DNA from: Siderastrea radians
Taxonomy: Eukaryota > Cnidaria > Anthozoa > Scleractinia > Rhizangiidae
Direction of reading: 5' to 3'
Assembly (NCBI GenBank): GCA_964017195.1
Contig: OZ024898.1
Coordinates: forward strand, 10,873,130 to 10,937,129
DNA: 64,000 nucleotides
In this document: in pieces, positions 20,780-33,800 of the stretch
Numbering within the stretch: the stretch's first letter is position 1
Layout: each line of letters opens with the position of its first letter
Program-made: the position numbers and the translations under genes
The notes under the pieces: model-generated
What the model saw: the letters and a program-made list of their open reading frames with translations, nothing else
Database searches by the model: none
Told to the model about the DNA's origin: nothing

Positions 20780-22111
20780 CAATTTTCTCGCTCGCCTTTG
20801 CCGATATTGTGAGCACAACGACATGTCAACATACATTGCAGATCTCGAAAATAAATAAAGCAGGAAGGAAAATAAGCACAAAGACAAATATATCATTTAA
20901 GCAATCACTATAACTTCGGTTACCTATCTCGCACCCCGGGAAAAGAGGCTCAGTCAAGTCAAGGCATGATAGCTTATCACAAGTACGCGCAAGTAGTGGC
21001 CAAATGGAGTCAGAAGTAGACATAACTTTCCAACTTGTGCCTACATAAGGTAAAGCGCTCACGTATTTTTTACGAGTGTACTGACCCCGCGAGTCGGTGA
21101 TTCAAGCGCGTGTTCTAAAAGCACGCTCGAAGCACGCCTTTCGAGGCCGCCAGGAGAGCCTCTCAGGTCACTGTTGTTAACACATGACTCATTGACATTA
21201 CATGAATTTCCACCTGGATAAATTTAACTTTTTATATATTTTCCTGTAACATTTTCTTGCGATGTGATGAGATTCCTTTTCTGAAAAGTGAAATGTTGAA
21301 CAACAGAATACAAAAAAACAGTTCTAGGGTTCACAGTAAGACTCTGTTATTAAGACAAAATTATTTTTGTAGTACATCTTATCGGTAGTAAGGACACAAA
21401 GAAAGAAGAAATATAAGACCTTAAGATGCTTTGCGCCAAAGACGTAACGTTTTCTTAAACCAGAACACCATAAATATATGTTTCCTTTTCTGTGACTCCC
21501 TGTGTGGACTTTCCGTCTTTTGTGGCTTTGCTTATCATGATTTTGTGAAACCGGTTTTCTACTTGAAAATCATCCTTTGCTTACCGATCGTCTGATATGG
21601 CACGGTAACTATCCTTTCGTTCATCAACAAGGGAATAGCGGTCAATAAACGATTTCTTGATAAATTTCTTTACCAGAACAAATACATTTACTCGGCACTA
21701 TTGGTTTTTCCCTGAAATAGAAGATCGTGCTGCCTTTCTTACAGGGCGCCATTGTTCCACACTAAACCAAACAATACAGAGAAATAACAGCCCACGTTTA
21801 ATAAACACACGGCGCCCAAGCATTAAAGAAAAAGCTATGGGCACTCGTGTTTGATGGGGAAAATTTTGCACGTGATATATGCGATATACCATTATAATTT
21901 GTATCATACATGTGTTATATTTTACATTTTTGCCCTTTAGTTTCAGAATTCATTAGATATTATTATTGCTAATTCCACTCGGAACTGCGCGAGAACTTGT
22001 GTTAAGATGAAAGTATTTGTAAAGTTATTTTATTTATCTTTTATCTTTTTGCTGACAACTTTTTTAACTCAAGGAGAATTACGAGGAATTAAGTTGACAA
22101 GCAGTCCGTGA
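20780..22111 (+). repeat. Diverged duplication, left copy
   Basis: Blocks here recur in the same order at about 23240-24960: TTTTCTCGCTCG with ATGTCAACAT; GTGATTCAAGCGCGTGT with AAGCACGCCTTTCGAG; CCAAACAATACAG; GGCACTCGTG with GTGATATATG; and an ATG-containing block at the end (22007 here and 24920 there). Similarity is patchy, consistent with an old tandem duplication of about 2 kb. Confidence 0.55.
22007..22111 (+). pseudogene. Signal-peptide-like reading frame, no splice donor
   Basis: 34 residues starting MKVFVKLFYLSFIFLLTTF, a basic head plus a hydrophobic core typical of a signal peptide, then a TGA. It is the counterpart of the short exon at 24920-24953, but the GTAAGT donor found there is not preserved. 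Probably a decayed first exon; it could also be a tiny secreted peptide. Confidence 0.35.
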
Positions 22112-22542
22112 CTTTTATGAGCTATGTTTTCACATAACTTTCTCTAATCAGAGGTTTTAACATCCTTAGGACCAACGAATGGTTGCGGCTTTTGTACACG
22201 CCTGTAAACTAGCAGGCGGGACAACATAAAATAAATTTTATCTTTTGAGATAATATTTGAATCGATATTATATCGCGTGTTTCGGATGAAAGAATACTCT
22301 CTTGTTGCAACAAATATGTTTCTACCACTCCAATTTTAAAAGGGTGTTTCACAATAGGAAACGTTGACCGGCTAAATCATGATTCAGTCGTTGATGTAAA
22401 ATCTTTGTAGTCTCACTTGAACACCTCAGCACAACCAACGCATAAATAGCGAACCCAAGATTCATCAGTCATCATTTTCTTTTTGCATTGCCTCAAGAGC
22501 AGTGGACCCAACAAAATCTGAGTTTTATCAGTTTACAGGGGC

Positions 22543-22948
22543 ACCAAACGGTTCGTTTCTGCGGAATATCTTTAATCCCTTGAGATATTCGGATTTAGTT
22601 CCAGTGAAAACTAGGGAGATTTCTTTGGCGAAACAGCACCTCAGACTTCCGTAATAAGGGGACTGATTAATTCCTTTTGTTTTCGGACGGACAAATCAGT
22701 GTGTAAAATAAGGTCAGCTAGCATTTTCGGACAGTTATTAGCAGCTCGGAAATTCGGCGGATAGGATTCCGTTTCCTAAAATTCTCTGTTGCCTAAAGTT
22801 TCAGCTTAAAACGCCGAACAGATCAACCTGTATTGGCTTACACAAATAAGTCTTTAAAAGGCTCTCAAACTGAATCTAAGAAAGCAGAAAATGGCGTTTC
22901 AAGTATTCTGCTAAAATTTTCTCGTTGGTTGCCCCCGATTTTATTGTT
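22543..22948 (+). repeat. Dispersed repeat R1, copy 2
   Basis: Matches 7586-7975 over its length: TTGAGATATTCGGATTTAG, GATTTCTTTGGCGAAACAGC, AAATAAGGTCAGCTAGC, AGCTCGGAAATTCGGCGGAT, AAACGCCGAACAGATCAACC and ATTTTCTCGTTGGTTG. An insertion of about 25 bp relative to copy 1 lies near 22655-22690. Confidence 0.7.
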
Positions 22949-23239
22949 GTCCTGTAAAATTAGTCCCCTCTAAGCAAATATGAACACCTGTGCTGCTCGT
23001 AACATAAATTGTATTGTTTTCTTTCAAACCGATGTTTTCGCCACTAATTATAATTTTGTGCTTAAGAGTTGTCAGAAACCAAACTTAGGGATCTTCACCT
23101 TACACTTGCAAAAGCAGCCAGTTAATTATTCAACTAGAACCATGGAATTCTATTCGCTAAAGCAAACGCAGCAGAGCAAAATAATAATTTTGAAAAACGT
23201 TTGAGACTGAAAATGTGGCCTTTTTATTCTCAAGGTAAG

Positions 23240-24960
23240 GGGCACAGGAATAAACATGCTACTGTCAATTTTCTTGCTCGTAAATGCTGACACTGTGAAC
23301 CAATATTGGTATGAATAAATATGTCAACATCCATTGTACATCACGAAACTTAACCACGAGAGAAAATTGGTACGAAGAAAATTATACAAGAACAGCTTAC
23401 ATGTTTCAAGAGTCGTGCTTCCAGTATGCTTAATGGAATATATGGTGTTCTGTACAACGTTGTTTAGCTATATCTTCGGCAAATGACAATATCTATTAAC
23501 TTTCTAATGTTGAGGCCTTCAGTTTCTCTTTCGGAGAATTAACCCAGTAGTAACTCAGCTCAATGTGAAGTTTTCATCTTCAAATATTCCTTTGGGTCAG
23601 ATTGCAGACATTATGTAGCGTTAGCTAACCAAAAATTCTTGAAGAGTTCCTCTCTTAAACCGATAAATTGCACTGGTTGTTTCGCCATCAAATAGAGAAA
23701 AATGCTAACAAAAACTCATGTTATACTGATACATTTGTTGAAGAACGGTAATAGTCAACCAGAATCTTGCATATCATTCGCAAACCATCAAACAGGCACA
23801 TCGTTATGTGCCTGTATTATTAGCTCGTGCTTTCTTCGCGTACTGTGTCTTAGAGGACGCGTTTAAAGTATCCCTTGCCAAATAAAGACGCAACTCGACT
23901 CAAGTTTGAAAACGCGAACATGCATAGATAAGCGTGTGATGTGTGGGCGAAGGTAAACGTTAGAAAAGACAAGATCGACTCAAGTTGAAAAAGAAAATTC
24001 ACAGTTCAGCATCCTCCGCGCACTCACACTAAAGGGAACACTGCATGACAAAGCCAAACTTGCGTCAAACTTAGTTGTGTGGCTAAACGTTAAAAAACTT
24101 CCTGCCCAACGAAGTCACAAGACGAAATTTTTTAACCTCGTTGAACTTATTTCAAAGCGCTCTCTCTTTTTTTATTAAAGTGCGTGTGCTAACCCTGCGT
24201 GTAGTGATTCAATCGCGTGTGCTGAACTAGTTGAGCGCGCTAGAAGCACGCATTTCGAGACCGCCATGAGAGTCTCAAAGTAAACTACAAAATAGACATA
24301 ATATAAATTTTTGTTCCAGGATTTATGTAACTTTACTGTCAAAGTTCTTAAATACCATGTACAAATATTTCTTGTGAGGAAGTAAAACGTTGAACAATTC
24401 CATTAAAAATTGTCACGCAGAACATGCTTTCCCGTTTTTTCTTCCCTCCTTAACATCAATTTCTCTATTTTTTTTTTGTATTTAACTCTCTGTATCCTTC
24501 CTCGATTACAGCAGTACGGTACCTCGTTAGTTAGACAACATAAAACTTACATTACAACTCATCGGTAGCAAGCAGAAGAAAGGAGAAATAAAGAGAAATT
24601 GCGAGACCACAAAAGATAAAAGTTCCTTTTCTTTAGTTAACTCAAGAACAAGTGGTTTTCCCTTTGAGCTGAAGATCTATGTCGGCCATAAAACAACACA
24701 GAGCGTCATTATTCCAAACTAATCCAAACGATATTGCAAGCCCAAGTTTAAAAAAGGCACACTGAACGGATCACAACCGTCCAAAAACTAAAAACGCTAT
24801 CGGTACTCGTGGGTGGCCGAGAAATTTTGTACGTGATATATGTAATAAACCCACCATAATTTTTGTCTAGATTTTTTTGCTAATACTACCAGGAACTGCA
24901 AGAACTAATTGTCAGAAAAATGCAAGTATTTTATGCAATTATATTATCGTGTGGTAAGTC
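23240..24960 (+). repeat. Diverged duplication, right copy
   Basis: The counterpart of 20780-22111 (block list given there). For example, GTGATTCAATCGCGTGT with AGAAGCACGCATTTCGAGAC at about 24208-24263 mirrors 21101-21150, and TTTTGTACGTGATATATG near 24826 mirrors 21865-21882. Confidence 0.55.
24920..24953 (+). CDS. Possible alternative signal-peptide exon
   Basis: ATG followed by QVFYAIILSC and a GTAAGT donor after one base of the next codon (phase 1). The phase suits the downstream exon at 51218. The hydrophobic core is short for a signal peptide. It may be a relic or alternative first exon of the TLDc gene; evidence is limited to ATG, donor and phase. Confidence 0.25.
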
Positions 24961-26142
24961 TCTCTTCTTGCGCGAATTAGTATCTCCAACACTGCATAGT
25001 GCATTCATTCATTATATATCCTCATGTGAATTGAAGTTCCGACAGAATTCAATTATAAAAGCTTGATATTAAACCGTTCACAGTGTAACGAATAAAAGAT
25101 GAACACATTTTACGCATTTAGCACACAGAATACAAACAAAAAGAGATCAACGTTTATCAAACAAAAGTAAGTTGTTTGTTTTTTGCTCTTCTCTCGCAAT
25201 GTTTATAGACCTTGATAATGCCAATTAAAAGTAGGGCTAATATAGGCCCTAGCTTGAACACACGTTTCAACACTACATATACCAAAGTTAACAAAACGAC
25301 CCCAGGAGCGTATCTATTTTTACGTTGGCAAATAAGCTAATAATCACAGTACTAAAGATGCTTAAGAGAGCGTTATGTGTTTTGAAATGTGAAGAGAATA
25401 GATTTAATTGAGAAAATTATATTTTGCCGGGCATGGCATTTTAATTTCTCGCGTTTGCACGTTTGGCGACCAATATTTTTGAAAATTAATTTTTTTCTCT
25501 AATCGGCAAAATATAGGTTGAATCGAAAAAGGATCTCCAAAGTTGCAATTGGTTAAGAAACTTGCAAAATCATAAATGAAATTGGTTGCCGTATAGAAAT
25601 AAAATCAAGGTAAAAATCTGTTCTCTTACAAATATCACATTAGTTTTTTTTCCCATTTTTTCTTGTTTGCTTGCTTTGAAGAAATGAAAGCAGTGAAGGA
25701 CAACCGACTCACAATTTGTGTGAAGTATAAGACGGATACTTCTAAAGCTTGGTAGAAATACGAAAAATCCTAGAAACGTTTTGGAGCTATGTTTTTGCAT
25801 ATAGACGTATAGTTGGTACAGTGATTTTAAATCTTAACGGCCGATGAATCGGTCCTTATTATCTTTTCTTTTACTATTAGCTTGCTTTTGAGGCGTATAC
25901 GAGGTAATTTAAACATTTTTTTGGAAACTATTTTACGACTTGAATCATACCCTATCGCGTGAAATATATACTGCATTGCTGCATTGCTTGCTGAAATGTC
26001 TGCTATTCTCATTTTTACCAGTTTATCCCGAATATTTATTGAAAATCTTCGGGCTGTTCCAGAAATGCTCATCGGCTAGCGCTAAATAATTATTCATTTC
26101 TTGAGTAAAACCTTAGCCCAAGACTTGGCGATATGTAAATAG
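24961..26142. other. Intergenic, nothing recognised
   Basis: AT-rich sequence with no supported feature. Minus-strand open frames at 25570-26072 show no domain. Confidence 0.4.
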
Positions 26143-26530
26143 CGCCCAAAGAGCCATCAATTGGCGGTTGGAGCTATCATTTTGTCGGTTTTTCTGTAAC
26201 TTTGGTTCTTGCTGAGCAAATATATAAACATTTGCCGCGCATAACCGAAACTTGTATTCTCTTTGGTACAGCAACTATTCGCGTGGTCAAGATATACTCT
26301 AAATGGCTTACTCAGTAAAACCCCGAAAACGTTTCTGTACTTATGTTACCAAAAGAGTCATCGTTTCTTAACATACGTTTCTTTATATATGTCACCCAAA
26401 GAGTCATCAGTTGGGGATTGGAGCTATCATTTTTGTGTTTGTTTGAAAATTTGGCTCTTGTTGAGCAAATATATTACTATGAAACATTTTCCGCGCTTAA
26501 CCAAAAATTGTATTATCTTGGAAACTGATA
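26143..26530 (+). repeat. Direct duplication with period about 250 bp
   Basis: 26143-26265 (CCAAAGAGCCATCA, TTGGAGCTATCATTTTGT, GCTGAGCAAATATAT, CCGCGCATAACC) is repeated at 26396-26530 (CCCAAAGAGTCATCAGTTGG, TTGGAGCTATCATTTTTGTG, GTTGAGCAAATATAT, CCGCGCTTAACC). A further partial match (GATGTTTTCGCCACTA) is at about 23031. Confidence 0.6.
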
Positions 26531-27584
26531 TTTTCGCCACTACACTGATATCACTCAAACTCAAGCTTGAATATTTATCTACAATATCTGTTCGTTTTGG
26601 CTTGGTCTAGCGTCAAATCATTTAGAAACTCCTTTTCTTATTATTGCCTGGTAATGTACTATTTCTTTTAATTCCAGCTTTTTGAAGATAAAACTTTCAT
26701 GACTACTTGCTGAAAGACCTCAGTCACAAATTCACCACGAATCGAAATAGTGATGATCAATAATTTTACAATAGTGGCACTGAAGGTGCCTGCATATATG
26801 ATTGAATAAAAAAGATGCATCAGCAAGTAAAATTTAATATTTTAGCAATACGGCAAAGCGAGAGGAAAAGGTATACTGAATGAAAGAACATTATTGTCAC
26901 TTTTTATTTTCATTTATTTATATTTCAAATTTGCTAAGAATAATAGTTAAATGAGGAAACTGATTTGTGTCGTTTTCAGGCAAGTGTTCTCCTAACAACC
27001 ACAAAAAAGGCTTAGTGTAGAAAAGGATGTTCTCAAAGTGTTTTTTTCCTTTTAACTCACTTACAATTTCGCCTTATGATGTTAGTTTTTGAATCATTGA
27101 AGTCGTGCTAACGATCACGTTCGCGCCTGTTTACTAACCTTGACTCCGTTTCAAACACTAATAAGATTCGGTGAAAAAAAGACCTATTGCCATTCAACGA
27201 GAATATTGCATCAAAAGGTTTATACTTTTCTTTTCTTTTTAATTTAAGTTTAAGATTAGCTTTCCGGGTATAGTACAAGCATAAGCATAGTCACAGGCTT
27301 ATAGGAAAATAAATAGACTGCTTTTTCCTATGTTGTAGTTATACAGGAAATTAAAGCGACACATTTTGAAGCATAAGAAAAATGGCAAGTTTTTTTCTCT
27401 TTTGCTTATGCTTAATTATGTCTATGTAGCGTTCATTCGTAGTAAGCCCAATATAAGATGAAACAAGATTATCGTTCTCCTTATTTTTGTACTTACTGTT
27501 TGGTACTTACTGTAAATAGTTTAGTTAGTCATTTAGTTTTTAGACAATTTGTTTAAATCATGTAATTTATTATTAGAAAGGATT
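26531..27584. other. Intergenic, nothing recognised
   Basis: No exon or repeat could be supported. From about 27430 the sequence may belong to the 3' region of the element whose tail is at 27585. Confidence 0.35.
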
Positions 27585-27668
27585 TTTGAAGTTTGTAAAG
27601 CGCTTTTGATCATATGTAAATGTAAAAAGCGCTATAGAAGTACTAAACATTATTATTATTTATTATTA
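27585..27668 (+). mobile_element. L2/CR1-type retroposon 3' tail
   Basis: TGTAAAGCGCTTTTGATCAT followed by AAAAAGCGCTATAGAAGTA forms the AAGCGC/GCGCTT hairpin typical of L2-like LINE and SINE 3' ends, and a (TTA)n tail follows. No reverse transcriptase frame was seen upstream, so it is either a strongly 5'-truncated LINE or a SINE. Confidence 0.6.
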
Positions 27669-28132
27669 GGTCTACGTAGTTTCTGTCTTCCGGCCCCAAT
27701 ACTACACCAGAACCTTCCTTAACCGGGGCTTATGAAAAGAAAATTTAAAAAAAACTTGTCGAATGAAGACACATATTTAAACCTTTCTTGTAACTATGGC
27801 GTTTTGCTGCTGTTTTGAGAGAACAAAGGTCATTTATTGTTCAGTTTCTTTCGGCTATAAGCACTACCGAAAGCTGATCTCAGCTTTTAACGGTAGTCAC
27901 ATTTCAATTACTTCATGGTGTTTAAGAAATTAACCCAAGGTCCCCAAAACAACTTCCTTGTATTTTACAGTTTCAGTTTGAGAAAGAAACCAATTTTAAA
28001 AGACGCGTGCAAAGTACCAGAGATATGGCAAGGGGATAGGACCTTCGAAACCTAAATTGACAATTTGCTTGGATGGTCAATACCAAAACAAACAAACAAA
28101 AAACCCAGCACGTTTTGAGCACCAATCACCTA

Positions 28133-28330
28133 CAGCCAATAGCAAAGCTACATACCAGCATGTCAGTTTAAACAATTGCATAACTAATGATGCACGCTCG
28201 GCAGCCAATGGCAGCGCCTCCTGTCATCCTTCCACTTCACCAAGTCATCGACTCGTTATGTCTCTTATAGCAGCCAATAGCAGTGTTACATGTCAACATT
28301 TTCCTTATCTTTATTTCTCTTAATATCCTG
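28133..28330 (+). repeat. Three CAGCCAAT-headed units at exact 69-bp spacing
   Basis: CAGCCAAT begins at 28133, 28202 and 28271, exactly 69 bp apart, followed by A/G-G-C-A. The rest of each unit has diverged. CAGCCAAT is a strong CCAAT-box (NF-Y) core. It may be an old minisatellite or a regulatory array; no gene start is recognised directly downstream. Confidence 0.5.
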
Positions 28331-28719
28331 ACTCATTCAGAAAGAAAACATTATTTTCGGGGAGCTTGGAGGATCAGACCAGGTAGATTCTGTAGAAGAT
28401 GATGAATTGGAGCTAAATTCAAGTTAATTTTTTATGCTTTTGCCTTTTGCAGATTTTGATTGATTTTGGTATCAAAATAATCAATAGAGGAATCCATACC
28501 TTACAAAAGGACTGCGAAATCCAAGGCAGGTGAGGAACAACAAATTTGTCTTTGCGCCAAAATTTATCTACACGTCCATCGCTTCTCGAATTAATGTTGT
28601 TCGGATAAAAGTGTAACCGAAAGAATGTGTTTCATCGTTTTTGTGTTACAAACGCAACAAATTTTTACACTTTTTCATTCTACTTCAGTTTAGTTCGTGG
28701 ACTGAAACATGAAATCTCG

Positions 28720-29125
28720 CTTCACCTTCGCTCTTCGCCACGCCCTCTCGCTTTGCCCTTGTACTCGTTTGTCCGCACTTCGCACCCGATAACTCGCAAT
28801 TTGTGGTCGTTCGCTTGCCCTTCGCACTCATTTTCTCGTGGTCTGCGAACATTCTTCCCGAGTCAGCACTCGACTAGTTCGCTAGTGCTCCGCCCTCCTG
28901 CACTCGTGGTTCGTTCTTATTCGCTCACACTTAGCACTTGTTTGCTTGCGCTTCGGTCTTATTCGCTCGCGATTCGTTCTCGCTCGCAGAGTGGCGCCTC
29001 AAACTTTTTCACTTGCCTTTGTTCTCGCTGGCTTGCAAATTTCATTCGTTCGCTTTTGCTTCGTTCTCCTTCGCTTGCTTTCGCTCTCCCTTGCTCGCTG
29101 TTCGCTGTGGTTCACGCGCACTCCA
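28720..29125. repeat. Degenerate TTCGCTYGC-rich low-complexity tract
   Basis: Variants of TTCGCTTGC, TTCGCACTC, TTCGTTCTCGCTCGC and GCTCGC recur irregularly over about 400 bp, making the region more CpG-rich than its surroundings. It produces spurious Ser/Leu/Arg-rich open frames on the + strand. Likely a decayed minisatellite. Confidence 0.5.
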
Positions 29126-30759
29126 GGTGTTTCGACGTTTGTTACCACGGATCAGCATTTCCATGTTTGCTGAAGACCAGCCGAGAATGTTGAAAACTGC
29201 TACCTTCCGCCAAACGATTCTGGAGAACTCCCAAAATTCATTCTACTTACTTGCTTTTAATTTAACTTACTTAAGGGCTCAGCAGAAAATGACTCAGAGG
29301 CTTTCTGCTGAATTTTAACCTAAGATCGCCTTTATTCTATATATATATGGATAAACAATATCACCAGAAGATGGACGATAGATTATTGAATATTATTTAT
29401 TATTGATTAATTACTTTGAAAATTTTCAAATAGTATGTTTGGTTAGGAGGCTCACTTATGCCTGAAGTGCAGTACTTAGACATTTAACCTTCTCTATTTA
29501 CAATAGTAAATTACTTAACGAGTTCGGAAAAAAATTTTCAACAAAAGCTACTTCAATTTATTTTAAGAAAATTTGATTATTTCATGGTTCTCTATTTAAA
29601 GCCTTTCGTAAAATGTTAACCCGTTGAATCTCAGTTCATCCCAGTTATCCGTATGTCTCAAGTTTTTTTTTTTTTATTACGGGGTGAATACAATTGCTAA
29701 ATGAAATCCTTAAATCACATGGTTTGTGTTTATGAGTTGTTTTTGCAAATGGCGTATGTTCTAAGGCAAATTTTGTCGAAGAAATGATGGATTTAGCTCG
29801 TTAAAAGTGGCGGAAGGAAGATCCGTGAAGGAAGATCGGCTTCTTCAACACATTTTTCATAATTTGGATGAGAAAAGCTAAGGCGCTTGTCATGGCAAAA
29901 ACACTACTTGATCAGAGGAAATCAACGTAAGCTCGACATGTACAGAGGACAAGCAGTTCATAAATTGAGCTTTGTAATAATGGGAATAGAACCAAAGATG
30001 ATGACACGAAGGTACAACAAAGCTTTTTGGCTTGACAAGAGTTTTGCTGGGTGAAAAGGGAGAACATGTTGCCGAACGAATAACACGTCGCATTCTCCCG
30101 CCTAATATCGACTAAATTGACTTCAGTTGAGGCTTAACAGCTTTTCATGGAGAAGTCTTGGAACACTCACGGACATTGTTCAGCGCCGTTTTCTATGTGT
30201 CGTTACTGATCTATATTCGGCGGATACAATGAGTGAATGCTTGTCTTCCAGTTGACCTAGAATGAAGATCGAGGTATAAAATGAAAGCTAATGACTCTTG
30301 GTAACAACAGTCTTATCATTTTGGGTGACTTTCTTGGTTGTGCTTTCAAAGCTACAAATTTACAAATTGTAGCTTGGAGTCATATCCGACCTTCCTTTTG
30401 TGTGCGTATGCTTCATTTTCGCACTATGATTTCAGGAATAATTTTATGATGCTTCTTTGGTGATAAATAAATTGGTTTCTTATTCGCAATTTGCAACATT
30501 CGTACCACTCCTGCTAAACAACTTACGCAAAATTTCAGCATTAAACAGCCAAAAACTTGCTTTTTTTGCATGTTTATTGTTTTCTGATTCAATGGGCAGT
30601 CGAAAAAAGAACTTTGCCTTCACAGGCCACTAATTAATCATGTTAGATTATGTTACCACTATTAAAATTTTTCGAGCATTATTATTCATCGCTATTCAAT
30701 GTATCACTTGGTTATCTTTTCGATACTAATTTTGTCAGTGATCTTTTTCCTTCACAGAA
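29126..30759. other. Intergenic / upstream of the putative TLDc first exon
   Basis: AT-rich. No exon, RNA gene or mobile element could be supported. A promoter for the exon at 30760 would lie here or further upstream, but no element stands out. Confidence 0.35.
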
Positions 30760-30850
30760 ATGAAGATGGGTGTAACGATAACAGTGTACTTTGTCCTATT
30801 TGTCTTGTTCCCGATGGCATTGAAATCAAAGAGGCCCGTGAGTCCAAAAG
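30760..30850 (+). CDS. Signal-peptide exon, probable first coding exon of the TLDc gene
   Basis: MKMGVTITVYFVLFVLFPMA then K-S-K-R-P, with a donor GTAACC after one base of the next codon (phase 1). A pyrimidine tract ending CTTTTTCCTTCACAG lies immediately before the ATG, so this exon itself may have a splice acceptor with the 5' UTR further upstream. The phase fits the exon at 51218. Confidence 0.55.
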
Positions 30851-33800
30851 GTAACCAATGATCTAGCTATACAACCGATGATGAAAGTTACTTGTTTAAA
30901 GGAGCTACGTCACGGATAACGCATCTTGAAAAATTGGCAAATTTTTCCAATTTATCATTCGTAATCCGTCTTAATCTCCCTCAGTCGTAACCATCCTTGT
31001 TTAGTTTTGGTTTATTATTACTTCTTTGGAGTTTTTCTACCTTAGGAAAATTTGATTATTTTGAGGCTTCCCTCAATGCGAAAGTAATTTTGTTAGTTCA
31101 GAAATATGAATGAAAATACCGTGACATAGCTCCCTTAACAAAGTGATAAATACCTTCATTCGGGATTTTTTAGTAGTAATACATGACAGGCAGGTGAAAT
31201 GTTGCAAATATGATTCACGAGACGATAGGGTATTTTCGTTTGATCAACATAACCAAATTGCATGATGTCCCGGTTTCACATATTTCTACACACTTAGGGT
31301 GCATTCTTTTGGGACTATTCTGGTTATTCTTATTCCGGTTTAGGAATAACAGAATACACGGAATTTCAATTTCGAAAAGAACGCCAATTCTGGAAACGGA
31401 ATACCCATGGCGGAGGTGACCTGAGAACCACTATGTCTGCACACGCGCTGGCGGCCGCGTCGGATTTCCCGCCAAAAATTTCCCAAAAGAACGCGTATTC
31501 TGTCTATTCCGAGTAAACCGTATTCCTTTCATTCTGTTCATTCTGCTATCGGGAGCAGAATGAACGGAATGATATTCCGTTCATTCCGAAAACAGAATAG
31601 CTCCCAAAAGAACACAAATACCGTCTATTCCGAGTATTCCTATTCCGGAATAGTCCCAAAAGAACGCACCCTTAGTTTCTGCTAAGCTGTTTTGCACCAT
31701 ACTGTCACTCAGTCATTGCTCGGTGAGGAACGCGAGAAAGGGACGATGAGGTCGAAACAACAGGGTGACCTACTCTTAGCGAAATGAAATTGAAATTGCT
31801 TTTAGCAGGCATGCTGAATCTGCTAACTTTGGGATGAAGCGATTAAGAGCCTTGGCACTGAAGGCAAGAAAACTATGAATTTGATGATCTTTAAGGGACA
31901 AGTGAGGCGAGTTTAGACATTTTATGGTATAGTGAAACTTCTGCTTTGCCATGAAAGTCAGACAACTTCTGCTATTCGTGCATGTTGCACTGGGGACAAT
32001 TCTCGATGTCTTAACTTGAAATGCATTCCTAGCCAAAGTATGCATGGAGCCTGTTTTTTTTGTTTGTTTGTTTGTTTTCTTTTTTTTATGCTTCATAAAG
32101 TTTGATCGAATTGGACACACCACTATCAAGGCTTTGCGACTAGTAAACTGAAGTACTTTGAGCCTGCTTAACTCTGGTAGGATGTCAAATGTTCTGCTGG
32201 TGGCGAGATGACCGTAATTCGTCCAAAGAACGCAAAAAGACTACAGAGTTGAACGGACAAAGAGGAAACGTGTTGTTTAGTGTGTTAAAAGTGCACCTTT
32301 ATGTTTGATTCCCATTGTGGAGCCAAACTCAAAAAGAGAATTAGTATAGGAAATCGCACGACCATTTCGTTCAATTAGTGATTCATAGGTACTCGAAATG
32401 TTTTGAAAGTTCTCAAAATTACACGAGCCTTTACGCGAGTGTAATTTGAGAACGTTCAAAACATTTCGAGTACCCATGACTCACTAATTGTACGAAAAGG
32501 TCGTGCGATTTTTTATTTATAGTACAGTCAACAAAATTGTAGAAATGGATTCGTTATAGTTGAAGATCTCGTCGTACGCGAGTCTTGCTGGCTTCGTTAT
32601 GCACTCTGTCTGGTGAGCATGTTTCACAGTAAACAACTCTTTATGATTTGGTAAATTTAAAGTGCCCATGAACTAAAAACTTTTTTTGCACGTTTTCGTA
32701 GTTCATTATGCGTTAATTCCGAAATGGCAAGAGAAATTGGATGGCGAGAAACAAAAATCCGTTTTGTTGCCGTTGAAAGTACCCAAAAATGACCAAAATC
32801 GTGTCTCCGAAGACTGGGAACGAGTTGGCCGAGGAAGCGGGCCGTATGACGTCATAAATCGTGCAGAATGTTTGTCTCTTTGGTCTTTGTCAAGTGTTTG
32901 AGCGACGAATCGCGAAACTTACATTTTCCTTGTTAATATTGATATACAATGAAAGCTACCGACAACTGAGGAAAACGCTAAGATTCAGCTCGAAGCGATT
33001 TCGAAGATGTGCAGTTTTTGGGTTTGTCGTCCGTGGATAATGCCTAAACAACGACAACAACAATCTTCGCGGAGCAAATGGCGAATTGAATTGTTGGGAT
33101 TGACTAACTTTCAGGTCTACTGGATTGACTGGCTTGAAGGAGAAGCTTCTAGAATTGAATGGTCAGTACCTTTATGTCTTAATAACAAGAAATTGATGCA
33201 GCCTTGACTTAACTTCTTTTGTTCAGAGCGTCATTGTATGTACTTCAATTATTTTACTCAAACCGATACCAGACTCGACATGCTCAAGTTTATGGTGTAC
33301 TTGTTTGTAACTTAATTTGTTCGTCTTTTCATAGGTTTTCACGCCAAGAGAAAGATAGACTCAGTTGTTCGGCTCTTTCGAATGAGGACTTTTGCAGAGA
33401 GAACACTGATATAAACTTATTAGTTAGCAGGAAGTATTTTATACATTGAAGATAAGCATACCCAAAATTTGCTTCAAATATTACATGTCTAATGGCTGAG
33501 ACATCAATAGTAATTTCTAAAGAGCGTGTTTTATTTATCATAATCAGCAGCTGCAAATGATTTTCAAATGGAAGTGCAGTGTTTTTATTGTTGTAAATTT
33601 CAAGCCATTTATGAGGGAGCGTCTCAAAGCAAGTAAATAAGAATTTTTGAGTATGGTGCTCATTTGTGGTCTTTTACTCCACCTGGAGGTGCTATGTGGA
33701 GCATGACTGTGATAAATAAAGGTGGACATTGTATGATACGCGTGCAAACTCAGACTAGTGTGACTTCAGCTTTGTAATAATCCATCGTTTCCGACTACAT

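Noticed and set aside
28627..29318. Open frames of 75 to 188 codons rich in Ser, Leu, Arg and Phe
   Set aside because: They arise from the degenerate TTCGCTYGC tract. Overlapping frames are similarly open and no domain is visible.
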